The notes beneath the pieces are model-generated. The model had not been told where the DNA came from. It saw only the letters and a program-made list of their open reading frames with translations, and searched no databases. A stretch of DNA of 47,432 bases, taken from contig JBQTIA010000136.1 of the NCBI GenBank assembly GCA_052388455.1, positions 1 through 47,432 of the forward strand, written 5' to 3'. This stretch comes from CAZSNH01 sp052388455. Lineage in GTDB: Bacteria > Pseudomonadota > Alphaproteobacteria > Rhizobiales > Hyphomicrobiaceae. Below, one piece after another: positions 1-7,804 of the stretch (positions are counted from its first letter, which is position 1; each line of letters starts with the position of its first letter). The position numbers and the translations under genes were made by a program.

Positions 1-92
1 AACTTGGGTTGGGTTTGTTTTTTGGTCGTGCGCGACGTTCGCCGGGAGCGTGTTGCCGTTAAAGGCTAACTGCGCCAACGGGACACTAGCCG

Positions 93-338
93 ATGGCTGA
101 GCGGGAACGAGACCAGGTGAAACGTCGACCGGCCCGTCCGGCAGAAACGGCCGCGGGGCTCGCCGATGCGGTGCAACGGCTCGAAGCCCGGGCCAAGACG
201 CTGGAGCGCGAGCGCGACGACCTGAAGAGCGAGCTGGAGCAGGCCCGCGCCCGCATCGCCGCCCTTGAGCAGAGCCGCGCCGAGGCGGCGAATCGCATTG
301 CGTGGGTGATCGACTCACTGCAAAACCTGGACAATTGA
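93..338 (+). CDS. DUF4164-like coiled-coil protein upstream of zapA
   Basis: An 81-residue protein that is almost entirely heptad-like: residues about 20-70 are rich in Glu, Arg, Ala and Leu (for example RLEARAKTLERERDDLKSEL) and predict one long coiled coil. It has no signal peptide or membrane segment, so it should be cytoplasmic. The gene lies 71 bp upstream of zapA on the same strand. In Hyphomicrobiales a small DUF4164 coiled-coil gene commonly precedes zapA, which suggests a role near the Z-ring, but that is inferred from position and not shown here. The first 92 bases of the window hold its upstream region; no clear promoter was recognised there. Confidence 0.75.
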   Translation: MAERERDQVKRRPARPAETAAGLADAVQRLEARAKTLERERDDLKSELEQARARIAALEQSRAEAANRIAWVIDSLQNLDN

Positions 339-409
339 TTGTCTCGGCGGTCTGGTCCCTGATCGGACGTCGGTGCGGTCGTTGGTGCGTGTCCAGGAAA
401 GCCCCAGTG

Positions 410-907
410 ATGGCGCACGTCACCCTCAACCTGAATGGCCGCTCCTACACCATCGGCTGCGACGCCGACGAGGAGCAGCGCCTGCAGGAGCTCGGCCAGA
501 TCCTGCGCTCCAAGCTCGATGGCGTGGTCCGCGAGTTCGGTCAGGTCGGCGAGGCCCGCGCGCTGCTGCTGGCGGCGCTGATGATCGCCGACGAATTGAT
601 CGACACGCGAGCCGAGCGGGACACCGCCGCGAGCACAGCCGCCGCGGCCGTTCTGCGCGAGATGGCGGAACGGGCCCGATCGTTGCAGCCGCCGGATCAG
701 GTCCGCGACGCACCAATCGAGTTCCCCCTCGCTCCTGAAGCCGATCCTGTCGCGCCGGAGGCGACTTCGGAAGAAACGGACCGTCCGACGGCTGCCGACG
801 ACCGTCCGGCGCCGGATTCGGGCGCGCTGCGCGATGCCACCGAGCCAGCTTTCAGGCGAGCAACGCCGGCCCAGTTGACCCAGCGGGCCAAAGCGCGCGG
901 CGGCTGA
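410..907 (+). CDS. zapA: Cell division protein ZapA
   Basis: A 165-residue protein. The first 95 residues or so match ZapA: beta-rich start MAHVTLNLNGRSYTIGC, then helix DEEQRLQELGQILRSKLD, then the long dimerisation helix with ALLLAALMIADELID. ZapA binds and crosslinks FtsZ filaments in the cytoplasm. The tail from about residue 100 is acidic, rich in Pro, Ala and Glu, and probably disordered; alphaproteobacterial ZapA proteins often carry such a tail. The frame is open back to 302, but the conserved ZapA N-terminus starts exactly at the ATG at 410, so the upstream codons are taken as untranslated. It lies just after the DUF4164-like gene and may share its transcript. Confidence 0.9.
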   Translation: MAHVTLNLNGRSYTIGCDADEEQRLQELGQILRSKLDGVVREFGQVGEARALLLAALMIADELIDTRAERDTAASTAAAAVLREMAERARSLQPPDQVRDAPIEFPLAPEADPVAPEATSEETDRPTAADDRPAPDSGALRDATEPAFRRATPAQLTQRAKARGG

Positions 908-953
908 GCCGCGTACGGTCGAGACCCGGAGAATAGGCGGCAATTGGCCCCTG

Positions 954-1004
954 GACCACGATCGCTTCGGACCCTATCAGTCCGAAGCGTGAATCGTCGG
1001 TCTC
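954..1004 (-). repeat. Dispersed palindromic repeat, copy A
   Basis: A hairpin-forming element downstream of zapA. Its core is a perfect 10-bp stem, CGCTTCGGAC / GTCCGAAGCG, around a 7-nt loop (CCTATCA). Outer arms (GACC / GGTC and ACGAT / ATCGT) extend the pairing with bulges. Read on the minus strand it matches, with a handful of differences, the element at 4885-4936 on the plus strand. It is one copy of a repeat family, possibly acting as an RNA structure or terminator at gene ends. Confidence 0.8.
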
Positions 1005-1123
1005 GTCTAAAAGCGGTACGTGATGCGATTCAAAGAAAATCGAACACGGGCTAGGTTCACAACTGCGGCGGTGCTACTGACCGCGTTTTCTCCCTACGCC
1101 CGTCGAAATGGATCGCCGCACCC

Positions 1124-1921
1124 ATGCCCGCCTCAGCGCTGATGAACGTCATGGTCGCCGCCGCCCGAAAGGCCGGCCGGGGTCTGGCGCGTGATTTCGG
1201 CGAGGTGGAGCAACTCCAGGTCTCGGTGAAGGGACCGGCCAATTTCGTCAGTGCCGCAGACCACAAGGCCGAGGACGTCATTTTCAAGGAGCTGTCGAAG
1301 GCGCGCCCCGGCTATGGGTTCCTGATGGAGGAGCGCGGCGCAGTCGCCGGCGCCGATGCCAGCCATCGCTGGATCGTCGATCCGCTCGACGGCACAACCA
1401 ATTTCCTGCACGGCATTCCGATGTTCGCCATTTCCATCGGGCTCGAACGCGAAGGGCAGCTCGTCGCCGGAGTCGTCTACAATCCCATTTCCGACGAGCT
1501 GTTCGCCGCTGAAAAAGGCAAGGGCGCGTTCCTCAACGACAAGCGTCGGCTGCGCGTGGCGGCCCGGCGATCCATCGCCGACGCCGTGGTGGCAACGGGC
1601 ATTCCCCATCGCGGGCGTCCCGGCCACCCGGGGTTCCTCGGCGAAATAGAGCGCGTGATGCGCGAGGTGACGGGCATCCGCCGCACGGGCTCGGCGGCGC
1701 TCGATCTGTGCTGGACGGCGGCCGGGCGCTTCGACGGCTACTGGGAGCGCAATCTGAAGCCGTGGGATCTGGCGGCGGGTCTCGTCATCCTGCGCGAGGC
1801 CGGCGGCATCGCGACCGACTTGAGCGGCGGTGAGCAGATCCTCGAAACGGGCGATGTGCTGGCCGGCAACAGCGCCATGGTCAAAGGGATCGCTCCCCTC
1901 CTCGCGCCGGCGAAGTCCTAA
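1124..1921 (+). CDS. suhB: Inositol monophosphatase family protein SuhB
   Basis: A 265-residue protein of the Mg-dependent inositol monophosphatase family, about the usual length. The metal-binding signature WIVDPLDGTTNF (Asp86, Asp89) is intact, an upstream acidic pair is at Glu69-Glu70, and the second signature WDLAAG supplies Asp215. The family hydrolyses myo-inositol phosphates and related sugar phosphates. SuhB proteins in bacteria can also act in ribosomal RNA transcription, which cannot be judged here. The start at 1124 gives the conserved MNVMVAAARKAGR beginning a few residues in. The gene converges on the outer-membrane barrel gene with only 4 bp between their ends, leaving no room for a separate terminator. 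Confidence 0.93.
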   Translation: MPASALMNVMVAAARKAGRGLARDFGEVEQLQVSVKGPANFVSAADHKAEDVIFKELSKARPGYGFLMEERGAVAGADASHRWIVDPLDGTTNFLHGIPMFAISIGLEREGQLVAGVVYNPISDELFAAEKGKGAFLNDKRRLRVAARRSIADAVVATGIPHRGRPGHPGFLGEIERVMREVTGIRRTGSAALDLCWTAAGRFDGYWERNLKPWDLAAGLVILREAGGIATDLSGGEQILETGDVLAGNSAMVKGIAPLLAPAKS

Positions 1922-1925
1922 AGCA

Positions 1926-3569
1926 TCATCGCCGGACCTTGACGCCGATGCGCACCTCGTCGCCGTCCCAATCGGCGTCGGGCTCGCTCGAGCTGAAAGC
2001 GGTGTGCTGGTACTTCCCGAACAGGATAATCTCGCGATTGACGAAGTATTCGGCGTCGAGATTGAAGCGCAGCTCGCTCTCGTCGAGGTCGACGCCGCCG
2101 TAGTCGTTGGTCGAATACGATACGCCGGCCGTGCCGATGAAGTAGCGGCGGAAGGCATGCCGCGCCGCGATGCCGACTTGCTGCGTCAGCACACCGCCCG
2201 AGCCGACGGTCGTCGTATCCGTGATGTCGGTACGCCCGCTCAGCCTGAGCGCCGTCAGGTCGGTCACCCGCCACGTCACGTTGGCATCGAAGAGAAAACC
2301 GTCGACCTCGTCGAGCGCCGCCGCGTCCGGATCCTGAAGTCCGTAGCCGATGCTCAGCTCGCCGCGCAAAATTTTTCCTTCCTCGCCGAAGTCGATGCCG
2401 ACGCGGTAGCGCTGACCCTCGCCGTCGCGACGCAGACCGTCGGAGAACGAGGCGAGCTTGTAGTCGCGCTGATTGAGCCCGCCCTCGACGAAGAGCGCGA
2501 AGGACGGCTTCAACTCGTAGGTCAGCCGAGCGGTTTCCTCGTAGATCAGCGTATCGCGGTCGTCGCTCGATACGAGGTTGCCGAAGCCGTCGGTCGAGTT
2601 GGAGATGTCGGTTTCGGTGATCGACGACCGAAGCTGCGCTTCGAGCCGGTTGAAGCGGTGGGTAAAGGAGACGCTGCCGCGGGTCGTATCGACGTCCGGC
2701 CTTTCGCCGACCGTGCTGGCGTCGATGGCGGAGCGGCCTTCCTGATTGTGCTCGTGCCCGATGCCGGCCTGCAGGTTGGTTCGCCGAGCGATGTCCAGCC
2801 GGCCGCGGGCCTCGAGGCCGTAATCGCGATCGTTCTCGGTGTCGAACTCGTCGTAGAAGCTGAGACCGCCGGTGCTCTTCAGCTCGACGGCATGCACCTT
2901 CCAGTTCGACACCAGCCGCGACGTGGTTTTCAGCTCGGCGGCGACGTCCTTCTCGGCCTCGGGAGACGCGAAGACGTTGGAAAAATATCCGCCCGCCAGC
3001 TCGGCCTCGGGAAAGTAGACGAAGCTGCCGAGCCGGATGCCGATCGGATCGTAGGGCTCCAAGCGAAACAGCCGGCCGGGCCGGCGATCGAGGATCGGCT
3101 CCAGCTCCTCGATCTGAAACAGCAGCGGATCGAACCCAGCCGGCGGGTTGTCGAACAGCTCACGGTCCTCCGCGTCGCGGGTGTCGATGAGCGTCGGATC
3201 GGCACCGTCGAGGGGCGCACCGGGCTCCGGCGTTTCCAGGACGCCATCGACCGGAAGCGAAGGCTCAGTCGGATAATTCGGGTCGCCGTCGAGCACGACG
3301 CCACGCTGCCCGGCGCGCGGCCTGACGAAGTCCTCGGATTGGTCGGGATCGCCTTCGGTTGCTGATTCGCCGGCCGCACCTGAGGACGACTCGTCGTCGT
3401 CGCCGGCGGCTGGCGGCTGATCGCCCCGGTTGCTGCGGGTCGAGGCTTCAGGCTGGGTCAGCCCCTCGGGAACCCCGCGGCCGGCGGCCGTCTGCGCGGC
3501 GGCCGGGCGAGGCTCCAGCCACGCTGCCGCCAGCGTCGCGGCGACGAAGCCGAGCAGGAACCAGCGCAT
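1926..3569 (-). CDS. Outer membrane beta-barrel protein (BBP2-type putative porin)
   Basis: A 547-residue secreted protein. Residues 1-26 form a signal peptide (MRWFLLGFVAATLAAAW, with AAAQ before the likely cleavage). Residues about 27-150 are a low-complexity acidic linker rich in Pro, Glu and Asp. From about 150 to the end the sequence alternates polar and hydrophobic residues in the manner of transmembrane beta-strands, finishing with GVKVRR. This resembles the alphaproteobacterial BBP2_2 family (putative beta-barrel porin 2). The frame runs further upstream to a TTG, but the ATG at 3569 is preferred because GGAG lies 2-3 nt upstream and the signal peptide begins there. Substrate or role is unknown. 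Confidence 0.8.
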   Translation of the reverse strand: MRWFLLGFVAATLAAAWLEPRPAAAQTAAGRGVPEGLTQPEASTRSNRGDQPPAAGDDDESSSGAAGESATEGDPDQSEDFVRPRAGQRGVVLDGDPNYPTEPSLPVDGVLETPEPGAPLDGADPTLIDTRDAEDRELFDNPPAGFDPLLFQIEELEPILDRRPGRLFRLEPYDPIGIRLGSFVYFPEAELAGGYFSNVFASPEAEKDVAAELKTTSRLVSNWKVHAVELKSTGGLSFYDEFDTENDRDYGLEARGRLDIARRTNLQAGIGHEHNQEGRSAIDASTVGERPDVDTTRGSVSFTHRFNRLEAQLRSSITETDISNSTDGFGNLVSSDDRDTLIYEETARLTYELKPSFALFVEGGLNQRDYKLASFSDGLRRDGEGQRYRVGIDFGEEGKILRGELSIGYGLQDPDAAALDEVDGFLFDANVTWRVTDLTALRLSGRTDITDTTTVGSGGVLTQQVGIAARHAFRRYFIGTAGVSYSTNDYGGVDLDESELRFNLDAEYFVNREIILFGKYQHTAFSSSEPDADWDGDEVRIGVKVRR

Positions 3570-3761
3570 TTCTCCAGGCCAGTACACGCCGGCGTCCTCG
3601 AAGGGCAATCGGATGCATGAACGCGCAACAGGTCGGACTGGGAGACTAGAGGCCGCTGGTTAATGGGGCTTTAAGCCGTGTCCCGAATTGGCAGCGTCCA
3701 GGCCCGCCGGCCCGGGCGTGGCACGGCACGGTGGCTGAACGATCCCTCCGGCGACGGAGAT

Positions 3762-3790
3762 TTGGCCGCTGGCACCGGCTCTGGTAGACT
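3762..3790 (+). promoter_or_regulatory. Predicted sigma70-type promoter for kdsD
   Basis: A -35 box TTGGCC (3762-3767) and a -10 box TAGACT (3785-3790) are separated by exactly 17 bp. Transcription would begin near 3796-3798, about 50 nt before the chosen kdsD start. This argues that the GTG at 3678, the longest possible start, is not used. Confidence 0.5.
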
Positions 3791-3795
3791 GCGTT

Positions 3796-3849
3796 ATGAT
3801 ATTCACCCAGAGAATCAACCGTCCCGCCAAACGCGAGGCCCGGCATTGA
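3796..3849 (+). CDS. Possible 17-residue leader peptide overlapping kdsD start
   Basis: An ATG at 3796 sits at the predicted transcription start, so it could be read from a leaderless mRNA. It opens a 17-codon frame (MIFTQRINRPAKREARH) whose TGA at 3847-3849 overlaps the TTG start of kdsD at 3846-3848. This layout is typical of translational coupling. There is no evidence that it is translated; it could be chance. Confidence 0.25.
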   Translation: MIFTQRINRPAKREARH

Positions 3850-4865
3850 CGGCAGATACCGTGGAAAAAACCCCCGACACCCCGGCGGACGAGCGGCCAT
3901 TGCCGAAGGCCGTCATCTCCGGCTTGCGCACGCTACAGCTCGAATACGAGGGGCTGGCGGCGATGACCGCTGCGCTCGCCAACGAGCTCGCCGCGTCGTT
4001 CTCCGAGGCCGTGATGCTGCTCAAGGCGGCGCGCGGGCGGGTGATCGTGTCCGGCATCGGCAAGAGCGGCCATGTCGGGCAGAAGATCGCCGCGACATTC
4101 GCTTCGACCGGCACGCCCGCCTTCTTCGTGCATCCGAGCGAAGCCTCGCACGGCGACCTCGGCATGGTGACGCGCGACGACATCATTCTCGCCATCTCCT
4201 GGTCTGGCGAGACGGTCGAGCTGAAACCGCTGATCACCTTCTCTCGCCGCTTCTCGGTCCCGCTGATCGCCATCACCTCCCGCGCCGATAGCGCGCTCGC
4301 CCTGCAGGCCGATGTGGTGCTCGATCTGCCGCGGGCCAAGGAAGCCTGTCCGCACGGCCTCGCGCCGACCACCTCGACGACCATGCAGCTCGCTGTCGGC
4401 GATTGCCTGGCGATCGCGCTGCTCGAAGCAAAAGGCTTCACCGCCCACGACTTCAAGGTCTTCCATCCGGGCGGTTCGCTCGGCGCCAGCCTCAAGTACG
4501 TCGCCGACGTCATGCACAAGGGCGACAAGCTGCCCCTCGCCCACACCGGCGACATGATGAGCGAGGCGCTGCTGACGATGACCGCCAAGAGCTTCGGCTG
4601 CCTCGGCATCGTCGACGAGCGCAACCGTCTGGTCGGCATCATCACCGACGGCGACCTTCGCCGTCACATGGGCGCCGACCTCGTAAAGGCGACCACGGGC
4701 GACATCATGACCAAGAATCCGAAATCGGTGGAGCCGACCATGATGGCCTCGGCGGCGCTCGAGATGCTCAACGCCTCGCGCATCACGGCTCTGTTCGTGG
4801 TCGAACGCGGCAAGCCGGTCGGGATCATTCACGTCCACGACCTGCTGAGAGTCGGTGTCGTCTGA
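3846..4865 (+). CDS. kdsD: KpsF/GutQ-type arabinose-5-phosphate isomerase
   Basis: A 339-residue protein with an N-terminal SIS domain followed by two CBS domains (from about residue 215), the standard layout and length for KdsD. SIS features include VSGIGKSGHVGQKIAATF and the HPSEASHGDLGM stretch; the CBS pair includes GIVDERNRLVGIITDGDLRR. The enzyme interconverts ribulose 5-phosphate and arabinose 5-phosphate, the first step towards the Kdo of lipopolysaccharide, in the cytoplasm. The frame is open from a GTG at 3678. The TTG at 3846 is chosen because GAGG lies 7 nt upstream and a good promoter lies at 3762-3790; a GTG at 3861 is another possibility. Confidence 0.92.
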   Translation: MTADTVEKTPDTPADERPLPKAVISGLRTLQLEYEGLAAMTAALANELAASFSEAVMLLKAARGRVIVSGIGKSGHVGQKIAATFASTGTPAFFVHPSEASHGDLGMVTRDDIILAISWSGETVELKPLITFSRRFSVPLIAITSRADSALALQADVVLDLPRAKEACPHGLAPTTSTTMQLAVGDCLAIALLEAKGFTAHDFKVFHPGGSLGASLKYVADVMHKGDKLPLAHTGDMMSEALLTMTAKSFGCLGIVDERNRLVGIITDGDLRRHMGADLVKATTGDIMTKNPKSVEPTMMASAALEMLNASRITALFVVERGKPVGIIHVHDLLRVGVV

Positions 4866-4884
4866 CGCAGACTATGGTTTCGAG

Positions 4885-4936
4885 GAGACCGATGATTCAC
4901 GCTTCGGACGGATAGGGTCCGAAACGAAACGTGGTC
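4885..4936 (+). repeat. Dispersed palindromic repeat, copy B
   Basis: The second copy of the element at 954-1004, here on the plus strand between the converging ends of kdsD and nfeD. The core CGCTTCGGAC / GGTCCGAA hairpin is kept, with one arm base changed. The outer GAGACC / GGTC arms also recur. It could serve as a transcription end signal for both neighbours. Confidence 0.8.
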
Positions 4937-4942
4937 TGGCTT

Positions 4943-5422
4943 TCAGCCGATGGTCTCCACGACGAGCACGGTGCCGTTGACAGCCTTGACGCGCACCTTG
5001 GCGCCGGCCGGCGCATCGGCGCCCTCGGCCGGCCAGAGCGTATCTCCGACGCGCACCTTTCCGCGGCCGGACTGGATCGCGTTCTCGACCATGAACTCGC
5101 GGCCGATGTAGTGCGCACCCCTGACGTTCAGCGAAGGCTCGTCGCTCGACGTGGTGCGCTTCAGCAGGAACTTCTTCACCCCGAACAGCGTGGCGACCGA
5201 TACGAGGGCATAGGCCACGAGTTGCCAGGCCGGCGTGAAGGCGGCGCCGTGTCCGGCCGCGTCGACGCCGAAGGCGACGATTCCGACGACCGCCGCGGCG
5301 AGACCGAACCAGAGGAAATGTACGCCCGGAATGACGACCTCCATGGCCAGCAGGACGCTGGCCAGGAAGAACCAGTTCCACAGACCGAAACCGGCCAGAA
5401 ATTCGACGAGTGATTCCAACAT
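4943..5422 (-). CDS. nfeD: NfeD family membrane protein
   Basis: A 159-residue protein. Three or four hydrophobic helices fill residues about 8-88 (for example WNWFFLASVLLAMEVVIPGVHFLWFGL), and a small OB-fold-like beta domain ends the protein (VRVGDTLWPAEG, VKAVNGTVLVVE). This is the short NfeD form without a protease domain. NfeD proteins pair with SPFH/stomatin-like proteins in the inner membrane, and the qmcA-like gene lies directly upstream with a 48-bp gap, so the two should form one operon. GAGGA upstream of the ATG at 5422 supports the start. The exact function of such pairs is not settled; membrane quality control or microdomain organisation is usually proposed. Confidence 0.9.
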   Translation of the reverse strand: MLESLVEFLAGFGLWNWFFLASVLLAMEVVIPGVHFLWFGLAAAVVGIVAFGVDAAGHGAAFTPAWQLVAYALVSVATLFGVKKFLLKRTTSSDEPSLNVRGAHYIGREFMVENAIQSGRGKVRVGDTLWPAEGADAPAGAKVRVKAVNGTVLVVETIG

Positions 5423-5470
5423 GAGTTTGTCCTCGGAGTTCGGTTCACGGCCGCCGCGCGCGGCTATGAC

Positions 5471-6445
5471 TTAGACGACGGGCACGCTGCCCGCCCTGCG
5501 CGGCGGGTTCGGCCTGCCGCCCTGATCGCCTCCGAACGCCTCGCCCGTGATCTGCGCAAGACCCGCCAGCGACCCGATGACGGAGGAGGCCTCGAGCGGC
5601 ATCATGATCACCTTCTGATTGGGCGCACTGGCCAGCCTTTCCAGCGCCTTGACGTAGTTGTTGGCGACGAAATAATTGATCGCCTGCACGTTGCCGCTCG
5701 CGATCGCATCCGACACCACCCGCGTCGCCTCGGCTTCCGCTTGCGCGGCGCGCTCGCGCGCTTCGGCGTCACGGAAAGCGGCTTCCTTGCGGCCCTCGGC
5801 TTCCAGCATCACCGCCGCCTTTGCGCCTTCCGCCTTGAGAATTGCCGCCTGCCTGAGACCTTCCGATTCCAGGATCTGCGCCCGCTTCTCGCGCTCGGCT
5901 TTCATCTGCCGCGCCATGCTGTCGATGAGATCGCGCGGCGGCGCGATGTCCTTGATCTCGATGCGGGTGACTTTGACGCCCCACGATTCCGTCGCCGCGT
6001 CGACGACCTGCAGCAGGCGGGCGTTGATCTGGTCGCGGTTCGAGAGAAGTTCGTCGAGGTCCATGGAGCCCATGACCGTGCGGATGTTGGTCATCGTCAG
6101 ATTGATGGTCGCATTCTCCAGATTGTCGACCTCGTAAGCCGACTTCGCGGCGTTGAGGATCTGAAAGAACGCGACGCCGTCGACGCGCACCATGGCGTTG
6201 TCGCGGGTGATCACATCCTGGCTCGGAATGTCGATGACCTGCTCCTTCATATTCACATGATGTCCGACGCGATCCATCACGGGAATGAGGATGTGCAGGC
6301 CCGGCTGCAGCGTTTTCACGTACTCGCCGAAGCGCTCGACCGTATAGGTGAAGCCCTGCGGAACGATCTTGACCGTGGACCACAACGCCGCAGCGACGAG
6401 GCCGAGCAAGAGCAGGCTGAAGATTTCGCTGGAACCAGGAAGCAT
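5471..6445 (-). CDS. qmcA: SPFH/Band 7 family protein (QmcA-like, stomatin type)
   Basis: A 324-residue protein. One N-terminal transmembrane helix (SLLLLGLVAAALWSTV) is followed by the SPFH/band 7 domain from about residue 30 (IVPQGFTYTVERFGEYVKTLQPGL). A long Ala/Glu/Lys-rich helix forms the coiled coil to about residue 250 (KAEREKRAQILESEG), and the tail is Pro/Arg-rich. Such proteins form large cage-like oligomers at the inner membrane and can modulate FtsH-type proteases. The TTG at 6466 is possible, but the ATG at 6445 has GGGAG 8-9 nt upstream. It is co-transcribed with nfeD and divergent from the thioredoxin-like gene. Confidence 0.92.
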   Translation of the reverse strand: MLPGSSEIFSLLLLGLVAAALWSTVKIVPQGFTYTVERFGEYVKTLQPGLHILIPVMDRVGHHVNMKEQVIDIPSQDVITRDNAMVRVDGVAFFQILNAAKSAYEVDNLENATINLTMTNIRTVMGSMDLDELLSNRDQINARLLQVVDAATESWGVKVTRIEIKDIAPPRDLIDSMARQMKAEREKRAQILESEGLRQAAILKAEGAKAAVMLEAEGRKEAAFRDAEARERAAQAEAEATRVVSDAIASGNVQAINYFVANNYVKALERLASAPNQKVIMMPLEASSVIGSLAGLAQITGEAFGGDQGGRPNPPRRAGSVPVV

Positions 6446-6679
6446 TGTCGTGTCTCCCAAAGACAATCGGTCGCTACATCCAAGATGTAGGAGTGGCGTT
6501 GCCGATTTCTAGTCAGCAGGCTCAAAGATACGGTTACTAATTCGTTGATAAACAATGAACATCGATACAAACCAGCAAGAAGCGGCAAGTAACGTTCCCG
6601 CCCGGCCTGCCGCCGATCCGACTTGAGTTTGCCGCGTAGAACAGGGACAAGCGCGCAATCGAACAAAGGTGCCTCGCCC

Positions 6680-7201
6680 ATGTCCCGCGTCCTCGCCCTC
6701 GCCGCCGCACTGCTCCTGGCCCTGCTGCCACCCACGTCGGCGGTCGCCGACGCCGGCAAGGATGCCGACGTATGGAACGGCGTCGAGATCGACTGGCGGG
6801 ACATGCGCCGCGGGGTCAGGGAGGCGACCGAAACCGGCAAGCCGGTGCTGATGCTCTTCCAGGCGACGTGGTGCACGGCCTGCAAGAAGTATCGCAGCGT
6901 GTTCAAGGACCCCGGCGTCGTCGCCGCCTCGCGCGACCTGGTGATGATATTGATCGACATCGACAAGGATCCGGAGATCAACTCCGGCTTCGCGCCCGAC
7001 GGCCTCTACGTGCCGCGCACGATCTTTCTCGATGCGTCCGGCGAGGTCCGGTCCGACCTCAAGGGCGCCGATCCGAAGTATCCCCACTCGCTCGACGTTA
7101 ATGGACCGTCAGAACTACTCGGGCTGATGAAGAAGGCCGCGGCGCAGTCCGCACCTCCGGCCACCGGCCGCAGGGCCGACGGCGGCGATCCGGGCCGATA
7201 A
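6680..7201 (+). CDS. Secreted thioredoxin-fold protein
   Basis: A 173-residue protein. Residues 1-23 are a signal peptide (SRVLALAAALLLALLPP, cleavage near SAVADA). A thioredoxin-like domain follows with the redox motif WCTAC (Cys about 64 and 67) and the cis-Pro region VPRTIFLD. It resembles the AGR2/Thioredoxin_7 type of single-domain periplasmic proteins with a reducing or disulfide-handling role; the partner is unknown. The tail is Ala/Pro-rich. The frame is open back to 6623, but the ATG at 6680 begins the signal peptide and has AAAGG upstream. The 234-bp region shared with the divergent qmcA gene is AT-rich and should hold both promoters, though none was pinned down. Confidence 0.85.
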   Translation: MSRVLALAAALLLALLPPTSAVADAGKDADVWNGVEIDWRDMRRGVREATETGKPVLMLFQATWCTACKKYRSVFKDPGVVAASRDLVMILIDIDKDPEINSGFAPDGLYVPRTIFLDASGEVRSDLKGADPKYPHSLDVNGPSELLGLMKKAAAQSAPPATGRRADGGDPGR

Positions 7202-7288
7202 TCACCGGTTCAAGACCGGGCGCAGGCGATCGCGGCGGCTGACTGCTTGTTCTTTCTCATTCCCGGACGACCATCGGCTACCCGTGCA

Positions 7289-7609
7289 TCAGAAGCCGAA
7301 CACCTTGGCCTTGTCGTTTTGCGTTTCCCAGAAATCAACGGTCTCCTCGCGCAGCGTCTCTCGACAGTCGCCGCGGCAGTCGATCCGCCGGCCGCGCTTC
7401 GTCAGCATCTCGTCAGCGAGCCGGCCACGGCGGACCGAGGCGGCAACACAGCCATTACCGTAGCGGCTGCACGCGACGACGCCGGCTCGCGCCCGTGACT
7501 GGCGGGCCTCTGCGTCTGATCCGATCGCAAAGGCGAACGGCCATTGTGCGAGCAGCGCTGCCGTCACCACTCCGAGGACCATCGACCGCCGGTTCTGCAT
7601 CCTGCTCAT
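7289..7609 (-). CDS. Small cysteine-containing secreted protein
   Basis: A 106-residue protein with a signal peptide in the first 29-36 residues (MVLGVVTAALLAQWPFAFA). The mature part holds four cysteines in two groups, VACSRYGNGC and IDCRGDCRETL, followed by REETVDFWETQ. This pattern recalls a small conserved hypothetical family of Hyphomicrobiales without known function. The cysteine pairs may form disulfides in the periplasm. The ATG at 7609 has GGAGAG 5-6 nt upstream. It converges with the thioredoxin-like gene and is divergent from the ceramidase-like gene. Confidence 0.7.
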   Translation of the reverse strand: MSRMQNRRSMVLGVVTAALLAQWPFAFAIGSDAEARQSRARAGVVACSRYGNGCVAASVRRGRLADEMLTKRGRRIDCRGDCRETLREETVDFWETQNDKAKVFGF

Positions 7610-7804
7610 CGAACACTCTCCAGTCCGTTGACCAGTCGTGATCGTACATCGCTTCGCAAGATGCGACCAGCGATGTCGACGCGTACTGTTCCAGGGGGAA
7701 CTGCGCGAAACTCATGGCTCCTGCGAGCCTGCCTGCCAAGCGTTCTGGTTGGGGAGACGCCGTGCGCATGCCACACTCATTTCAACCGAGCCTCGAGAGG
7801 AACG

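Noticed and set aside
908..1123. 6S RNA downstream of zapA
   Set aside because: The position would fit, but the region shows only the palindromic repeat and not the long bulged hairpin expected of 6S RNA.
1830..3365. Long plus-strand frame opposite the outer-membrane barrel gene
   Set aside because: It is an antisense shadow of a GC-rich gene; the minus-strand product has a signal peptide, a ribosome site and barrel strands, the plus-strand product has no family features.
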